Assembly: GCA_021107685.1 (NCBI GenBank)
Contig: JAIOSH010000584.1
Span: 1-8,108 of the forward strand
Source: Bacteroidales bacterium
Lineage (GTDB): Bacteria; Bacteroidota; Bacteroidia; Bacteroidales; SMBSF39
Reading direction: 5' to 3'
DNA length: 8,108 bases
Positions 6,701 through 8,108 of this stretch are shown here, one piece after another (position 1 is the stretch's first letter; every line of letters starts with the position of its first letter). The notes beneath the pieces are model-generated. The model worked only from the letters and a program-made list of their open reading frames with translations, was not told the DNA's origin and ran no database searches. The translations under genes were made by a program, and so were the position numbers.

Positions 6701-7139
6701 AAAACTAAAATATACAGCAAATGCTGATAATATTATCGAATTAACTCTTGATGATTACAGTGAATTTGCCAATGGTGATGCTAAAGTAATTCAGAGTGTT
6801 GTTTTAAATGTTCCTTATATTAAAGTTACACCGTCAACTGTCGAACCAATATCTGATATTCCTGAAGACTATTCATTGAGTCATAATTATCCGAATCCGT
6901 TTATAAATAAAACAGAAATTGAATACACTTTGCCTGAGCCGGGAAATGTTAAGCTCATAGTGTTTGATCTGCCCGGAGAGCCAATAGAAATTCTTGTTGA
7001 CAAAAGACAATCTGCGGGTAAATATAAAGTAACATTCAATAGTTACGGCTTAGCACCTGGAATTTATCTTTATAAGATTGAAGTCAGAGGAGTTAAAACA
7101 AATTTTGTTCAAACAAAGATGATGGTTATTAGTAAATAA
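606..7139 (+). CDS. Giant T9SS-secreted multidomain surface protein (kelch propeller, beta-helix, SprB, dockerin-like, cohesin-like)
   Basis: The protein has 2177 residues and no frameshift. Order of modules: signal peptide 1-42 (hydrophobic 25-36, cleavage probably at GIFA|Q); kelch-type propeller about 80-385; beta-sandwich about 386-488; right-handed beta-helix about 489-1618 with four large repeats; SprB repeats about 1632-1778; small beta-sandwich about 1782-1838; dockerin-like about 1839-1937; cohesin-like about 1946-2075; T9SS type A tail about 2084-2177. It should cross the inner membrane by Sec and the outer membrane by T9SS, then be released or attached to the surface. No catalytic residues can be assigned, so adhesion, scaffolding or glycan binding is more likely than catalysis, though an enzymatic beta-helix cannot be excluded. 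The start at 606 gives a long 23-residue N-region; Met8 (627) and Met13 (642) are alternatives and there is no Shine-Dalgarno sequence to decide. It has its own promoter upstream and a terminator-like hairpin starting 8 bases after the stop. The coding call is certain; its precise role is unknown. Confidence 0.95.
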   Translation: MKKNLFFMTRVTMNVICKSIKNQCYFYSLLFLLFVFSPGIFAQVTITQTSTDDFNKGYHDNVIVSGGNVSLPSKANQTGNWLTTTFLPEALYGHKTATWKSYVYLSGGYNGTSYSDAVYKANLQGSGIGSWTALNSLPVALRDHALVVSIDYIYVFGGRTNGAPNNEIYYAALNSDGTIGSWQLSFNTLPQALWGHTAQFINGYIYVVGGTNLSGENTALNTVYYAKVGPYGDISSFTATNSLPNPRNCHSMVNYDGKLYVLGGYDNSGTKQNTVYYASVMANGTCSTWQSTTTNLTEAISNHSSTCYNGIITIIGGDPGGTLSNKVYYADINNSPNLSWNLSAHYLFNRRKDGQAFVANSQIIYAGGEYLSGLPISNTRYSSLNMSGNMVNKGTYISYPFQLFKEMNMNTLNYNITYNPTYSSYEILYRTAGDDEVWSDWYSGGQDNPLSIGQTKRYLQYMIKFSTTSNENITFDDLTLYIDGYSELSGNLNAIDTLKFEDSPFWVSGNISFTSGSHWIDPGVEIVFTENTGLEIGQANFYCNGTSSDSILFTYCTNDAGLWNGVYFNTDSDNGVISQMSYTVIEKAGYGSRNANLYCYYTNMPYVSHSVFREAVGNGIRLYESDLTIENCNLFNNTENGLYLYNSTSSLVSTDMNYNDNAGIYYSNTGSSTTSFSCNIENNYYGLYYPTPNQNFPLANNPFNINNNVMGVAIAGGDVSSDRTWNYIDVGYHLLGDVYIRKDNSKCRLTIKPGNTIKFNEGVNIQIAWKDGGYPYHNFGGELYAVGKSDSIITFTSFNGLSGGWDGLYFHYNSDWNGSTSSLNYCTIEKGNSYNIYCDQTNQPAIENCTISGSLNEGIELHSSPLDMDNCTIENNHTGMICSSSSATIDSVMIFNNSNTGIRCSGSPATISNSQIFNNNVYEIYGDNPNGYPNFTNSTITGNGSTITIGGSGTISSDRTWLFFNGDYEILGDVIIAKDNSICRLTIEPDNTLKFASGVHIQIAYYQTSYPYHNYGGELYAEASVGNEITFTSLNGTIGGWDGLYFHYNSDWNGATSSFKHCTIEKGNSYNIYCDQTNQPTIENCTISGSLNEGIELHSSPVNMDYCTIENNHTGIYSNNSLTSISNSQIQNNSVYEIYAANPNGYPVFTNSTIVTGDTSTITIGSGMQTYDRTWLYFNGDYEIIGDVTIAKDNSKCSLTINPGNTIKFDAGVQLQIGYYQTGYPYHSFGGELFAEGTAGSIITFTSTSDTIGGWDGIYFHDKSDWSGSTSSLLNCIIEKGNSYNIYCNSTAQPLSDSCIIRYSAGKGFNLNSSPISINNSTIVENHTGIYSNTSAPVITNCFIVNNTDYEIYANNPNAYPDFINSTVIGFGSSIVIGSGMQTIDKTWIYFNGDYEIIGDITVAKDNNKCRLTILPGNTIKFDAGVQLQIGYYQTGYPYHSFGGELYAEGSSALNNITFTALNGAKGNWDGIYFHDKSDWGGSTSLLKYCEIEKGSSYNIYCNSTNQPEVEYSEIQLSDGYGVNLNNSSPSFLLSKIISNTSYGFYLTGSSNPQIGNTQCMGCDLYGNGTYDIYNSTGNNIGARYNFWNNTDSIYIANRIYDYYDDPAKGIVSFSPYAYASYYNYDIMEVVVDSYTDVNCLGGSDGTINITASGGVPPYSYLWSNGDTIEDVSGLAAGYYSVIVTDINDCPAETSATLSEPPTAISLQMSSTNVSCMGCCDGTAMVVASGSVDGYSYLWDDPLAQTNDTAVGLCIGTYIVIVTDTNGCTATDSVEVINNTSGYTISGQLTYDNTSSTALNNTTVFLKDFSEDIIFTENTDALGTFCFIGLENNSYILDLHSDKQWGGGNATDALGIMKHYSGMTLLTGLREGAADVNASGYINSTDALQVMQRYTGLINSFNAGDWLLERDTVIISGANETSNMEGICYGDVNGSYVPPSLKPDPTIIINYEGLLVIESYEEFELPVRVDEKLQIGAMSLTINYPEDLDVLDVIPAEGMQDLMYNAKAGKLRIAWYNLTSVFLIDNDPVITLKLKYTANADNIIELTLDDYSEFANGDAKVIQSVVLNVPYIKVTPSTVEPISDIPEDYSLSHNYPNPFINKTEIEYTLPEPGNVKLIVFDLPGEPIEILVDKRQSAGKYKVTFNSYGLAPGIYLYKIEVRGVKTNFVQTKMMVISK
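843..1760 (+). other. Kelch-type beta-propeller domain
   Basis: Residues about 80-385. About six repeats of roughly 50 residues follow the kelch pattern: a small residue plus His (LYGH, LRDH, LWGH, RNCH, ISNH), then a hydrophobic strand (YVYLSGG, YIYVFGG, YIYVVGG, KLYVLGG, IITIIGG, QIIYAGG) ending in a Gly pair, then an (N/D)xVYYA strand and a W strand (GSWTALN, GSWQLSF). This should fold as a six-bladed propeller. Such domains usually serve as interaction or glycan-binding platforms. Nothing identifies it as a galactose-oxidase-type enzyme: no recognisable Tyr/Cys copper-site arrangement is visible. Confidence 0.75.
1761..2069 (+). other. Beta-sandwich domain after the propeller
   Basis: Residues about 386-488. 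The pattern KGTYISYPFQL, YEILYRTAG, WSDWYSGG, KRYLQYMIKFST and ITFDDLTLYID resembles the discoidin/concanavalin-like beta-sandwich modules that often follow propellers in secreted bacterial proteins; the YLQY-(I)-F-T segment is especially typical. It joins the propeller to the beta-helix. The family assignment is tentative. Confidence 0.4.
2769..3476 (+). repeat. Beta-helix repeat unit 1 (236 aa)
   Basis: The unit begins at Asp722 (DRTWNY) and ends before DRTWLF. It aligns over its whole length to units 2 and 3 but is 22 residues longer than unit 2. The extra length falls around GIRCSGSPATISNSQIFNNN and equals one additional helix rung. Its segment 3081-3243 is the part most similar to unit 2. 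Confidence 0.85.
3477..4118 (+). repeat. Beta-helix repeat unit 2 (214 aa)
   Basis: Residues 958-1171, from DRTWLFFNGDYEILG to the next DRTW. The segment 3789-3951 matches 3081-3243 of unit 1 with 11 differences in 163 bases and no gaps. The end (GSGMQTYDRTW) resembles the end of unit 3. Confidence 0.85.
4119..4757 (+). repeat. Beta-helix repeat unit 3 (213 aa)
   Basis: Residues 1172-1384. The first half is closest to unit 4 (FDAGVQLQIGYYQTGYPYH is shared exactly). The second half (RYSAGKGFNLNSS) has diverged from units 1 and 2. Confidence 0.85.
4758..5129 (+). repeat. Beta-helix repeat unit 4 (partial, runs into the C-terminal cap)
   Basis: It begins at Asp1385 (DKTWIYFNGDYEIIG). Homology to the other units is clear to about residue 1508 (CNSTNQP). 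After that the sequence departs from the repeat and continues as unique rungs and the helix cap to residue 1618. The end given is where I can still align it by eye. Confidence 0.75.
5499..5939 (+). other. Two SprB repeats
   Basis: Residues about 1632-1701 and 1702-1778. Both follow the SprB-repeat pattern: a Cys-x-Gly near the start (NCLGGSDGTI; SCMGCCDGTA), a YSYLW strand, a G-x-Y-x-V-x-VTD strand (AGYYSVIVTD; GTYIVIVTD) and a closing Cys (NDC; NGC). These repeats are named after the gliding adhesin SprB of Flavobacterium johnsoniae, where many occur in tandem. They are extracellular Ig-like modules typical of T9SS cargo. The second repeat has two adjacent extra cysteines (CMGCC), which could form a further disulfide. 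Confidence 0.8.
5949..6119 (+). other. Small beta-sandwich (carboxypeptidase-regulatory/Cna-B-like)
   Basis: Residues about 1782-1838. The pattern YTISGQLTYD, LNNTTVFLKD, TENTDALGTFCF and SYILDL fits the seven-strand carboxypeptidase-regulatory-like fold (G-x-V/L start, T(D)xxGxF centre). In other Bacteroidota proteins this module often sits directly before the divergent dockerin seen next. Confidence 0.5.
6120..6416 (+). other. Divergent dockerin-like module
   Basis: Residues about 1839-1937. The second half has a canonical type I dockerin calcium loop: Asp1875, Asn1877, Ser1879-Gly1880, Ile1882-Asn1883 and Asp1886, followed by ALQVMQRYTG (F-helix). The first half reads WGGGNATDALGIMKHYSG (1845-1862): the helix and the TD-AL signature are present, but the loop is one residue short and lacks a normal D-x-N start. 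A third conserved piece, GDVNGSY (1930-1936), closes the module. From memory, this two-half plus GDVNGSY form recurs in Bacteroidota surface proteins outside cellulosomes. The expected role is binding a cohesin-like partner, with Ca2+ in at least the second loop. Confidence 0.7.
6441..6830 (+). other. Cohesin-like module
   Basis: Residues about 1946-2075. The strand pattern is that of a cohesin/CBM-type beta-sandwich: ELPVRVDEKLQIGAMSLTIN, YPEDLDVLDV, KLRIAWYN, DNDPVITLKLKY and DDYSEFANGDAKVI. The neighbouring gene at 7395 has the same set of motifs (IPVYV, AAISLTLKY, IIISW, GNDTLLEFKF, YSDFYG), so the two modules are probably homologous. Whether it binds dockerins or only supports the fold cannot be told from sequence. 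Confidence 0.65.
6855..7136 (+). other. T9SS type A C-terminal sorting domain
   Basis: Residues about 2084-2177. It begins PEDYSLSHNYPNPF (NYPNPF at 2094-2099), then IEYTLPEPGNVKLIVFDL, and closes with GLAPGIYLYKIEV and a short basic end. This is the standard Por secretion system tail. It directs passage through the type IX outer-membrane machinery and is normally removed on export, with either release or attachment to lipopolysaccharide. Confidence 0.95.
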
Positions 7140-7147
7140 TGAATATC

Positions 7148-7180
7148 AATTGTTAAATTGTTGTGGTTTAACAATTTTCT
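7148..7180 (+). terminator. Terminator-like hairpin after the giant gene
   Basis: AATTGTTAAA (7148-7157) is the exact reverse complement of TTTAACAATT (7167-7176), with a 9-base loop, and a short T-rich stretch follows. It starts 8 bases after the TAA. The stem is almost all A/T and the T-run is short, so termination may be weak. Part of its right arm also belongs to the longer inverted repeat at 7170-7189/7361-7380. Confidence 0.4.
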
Positions 7181-7240
7181 GATTATAACGTTTTGTTGTG
7201 TTAAAGTATTAAGCTGCTAATTATCTGCAACTTAGTGAAT

Positions 7241-7293
7241 CTTGGTGTCTTTGAGTTTTTCTGGCAAAAAAATCCTGCCACAAAGACACCAAG
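7241..7293. repeat. Hairpin with 13-bp arms carrying CAAAGACAC-type repeats
   Basis: CTTGGTGTCTTTG (7241-7253) and CAAAGACACCAAG (7281-7293) are perfect reverse complements. An inner stem, TGGCA (7262-7266) with TGCCA (7276-7280), stacks on it after an 8-base bulge, with a 9-base loop. The right side continues as related copies CAAAGAAAC (7297-7305) and CAAAGAAAA (7307-7315), and ACTCAAAG (7294-7301) can also pair with CTTTGAGT (7250-7257), giving an alternative fold. From memory, CAAAGACACAAAGA-like sequences are frequent short dispersed repeats in environmental bacteria; I cannot check copy number here. Confidence 0.6.
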
Positions 7294-7339
7294 ACTCAAA
7301 GAAACACAAAGAAAAACTGATAATAAAATTCATAATTAT

Positions 7340-7368
7340 TTTGTTAAATCATAGCAAAGTGTTATAAT
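7340..7368 (+). promoter_or_regulatory. Possible weak promoter for the 7395 gene
   Basis: TTTG at 7340-7343 is followed after 19 bases by TATAAT at 7363-7368. The -33 box and spacing fit Bacteroidota promoters, but the -7 region has TATAATCA rather than TAnnTTTG. The TATAAT lies inside the right inverted-repeat arm, so the match may be incidental. No better candidate is visible in the gap. Confidence 0.2.
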
Positions 7369-7394
7369 CAGACAATTTTTTAAAATAATTTTAA

Positions 7395-8108
7395 ATGGGA
7401 ATCAAATCAATAAGGATATTAATATTTGTTTACCTGATATCAGTTTGGTCTGTATTGTGTTCGCAATCAATCACAACCACTATCATAACAGTAACAGCAT
7501 GTCCGGGTGATACAGCAGTAATTCCTGTTTATGTTACTAACTTCAATGATGTAGCTGCAATATCACTTACTCTTAAATATGATACGGTTGTTTTTGATTT
7601 TGTTGATTATCAGAATTTACATAATGCTTTGGCAACAGGAATGTTTCTTTTAAATAATTTTGAAAACAAAATAATTATATCATGGACTTCATTAGATCCG
7701 GCAATTATCGGAAATGATACTTTGTTGGAATTTAAGTTTGTAATGAATGGAGGTACAAGCGAATTGATTTGGGATACAATAACACCCGGAAGTTGCGAAT
7801 ACAGTGATTTTTATGGGAATATCATTCCTGCTTATTTTATTAACGGTGAAATAATTTCTGATTTGAATAATCCGACTTTATTTTCACCTCAAAATGCTAG
7901 TAGTAATATAACGATTAATCCGACTTTGGTATGGAATACTTGTAATTGTAATCCTATTTACAATATACAACTTTCAACAGATTCTGTTTTTTCTAATATT
8001 ATTATTGACTCAACTGGTTTAGAAGAAACATTTTTTGATGTAAGCGGTTTGGAAGAAACAACTAAATATTTCTGGCATATAAAAGCTGAAAAATCACAAC
8101 AAATTACT
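7395..8108 (+). CDS. Secreted protein with cohesin-like and fibronectin-III-like modules (3' truncated)
   Basis: An open frame from ATG 7395 reaches the last base of the window (238 codons, no stop), so the gene continues beyond it. Residues 1-23 look like a signal peptide: MGIKSIR, a hydrophobic core of residues 8-21, and likely cleavage at LCS|Q. Cys22 is preceded by Leu rather than Gly/Ala/Ser, so a lipoprotein is unlikely. Residues about 25-153 form a cohesin-like beta-sandwich (DTAVIPVYV, AAISLTLKYD, NKIIISW, GNDTLLEFKF, CEYSDFYG, FINGEI). Residues about 158-238 match a fibronectin-III-like module (PTLFSPQN, NPTLVW, YNIQLSTDSVFS, TTKYFWHIKAE). The protein is exported and probably part of the surface or extracellular set begun by the giant gene; a T9SS tail would be expected at the unseen end. 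No Shine-Dalgarno sequence precedes the start. The gap to the upstream gene is 255 bases, so it may have its own promoter. Confidence 0.9.
   Translation, partial: MGIKSIRILIFVYLISVWSVLCSQSITTTIITVTACPGDTAVIPVYVTNFNDVAAISLTLKYDTVVFDFVDYQNLHNALATGMFLLNNFENKIIISWTSLDPAIIGNDTLLEFKFVMNGGTSELIWDTITPGSCEYSDFYGNIIPAYFINGEIISDLNNPTLFSPQNASSNITINPTLVWNTCNCNPIYNIQLSTDSVFSNIIIDSTGLEETFFDVSGLEETTKYFWHIKAEKSQQIT

Larger units (their letters stand above)
7170..7380. repeat. MITE-like element or large RNA fold bounded by 20-bp inverted repeats
   Basis: 7170-7189 and 7361-7380 are inverted repeats matching at 18 of 20 positions, with an uninterrupted 12-base core (7178-7189 TCTGATTATAAC; 7361-7372 GTTATAATCAGA). 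Between them lies a second strong inverted repeat (7241-7293). A length of about 211 bases, terminal inverted repeats and no ORF is what a small non-autonomous mobile element looks like. I see no clear target-site duplication beyond a possible TA. A transcribed structured region between the two genes is the alternative. Confidence 0.4.

Noticed and set aside
7410..7466. Lipoprotein signal in the 7395 product (Cys22)
   Set aside because: The residues before Cys22 are S-V-L. A lipobox needs Gly, Ala or Ser at -1, so ordinary signal peptidase I cleavage before Gln24 is more likely.

Overview
The window looks like a chromosomal stretch of an uncultured or poorly studied member of the Bacteroidota. 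The DNA is AT-rich. The one complete gene ends in a type IX secretion (T9SS) type A sorting domain and carries SprB repeats. Its promoter matches the phylum-specific TTTG / TAnnTTTG pattern, and neither visible start codon has a clear Shine-Dalgarno sequence. I cannot place it below phylum level with confidence.

Layout: (1) 1-177 is the last 58 codons of a gene that starts outside the window, followed by a good intrinsic terminator (195-238). (2) 178-605 is a 428-base gap holding that terminator, a perfect AT-rich palindrome (392-412) and a promoter (436-467); no gene is visible in it. (3) 606-7139 encodes one 2177-residue secreted protein. In order it has a signal peptide, a kelch-type beta-propeller, a beta-sandwich, a very long right-handed beta-helix with four large internal repeats of about 214-236 residues, two SprB repeats, a small beta-sandwich, a divergent dockerin-like module, a cohesin-like module and a T9SS sorting tail. 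(4) 7140-7394 is a 255-base gap full of nested inverted repeats: a terminator-like hairpin, a pair of 20-base inverted repeats about 170 bases apart, and a strong internal hairpin carrying a CAAAGACAC-type repeat. (5) 7395-8108 is the first 238 codons of another secreted protein, with a signal peptide, a cohesin-like module and a fibronectin-III-like module; it runs off the window end.

All three genes lie on the + strand. The two large ones are exported to the envelope or outside, and both carry cohesin-like modules that share motifs with each other; the first also has a dockerin-like module. This suggests a set of surface proteins that may hold together through dockerin/cohesin-type contacts, with propeller, helix and SprB modules used for display or adhesion. 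No enzyme active site is recognisable, so the substrate or partner is unknown. The best leads are the dockerin/cohesin pairing, the partly homogenised beta-helix repeats, and the structured element at 7148-7380.
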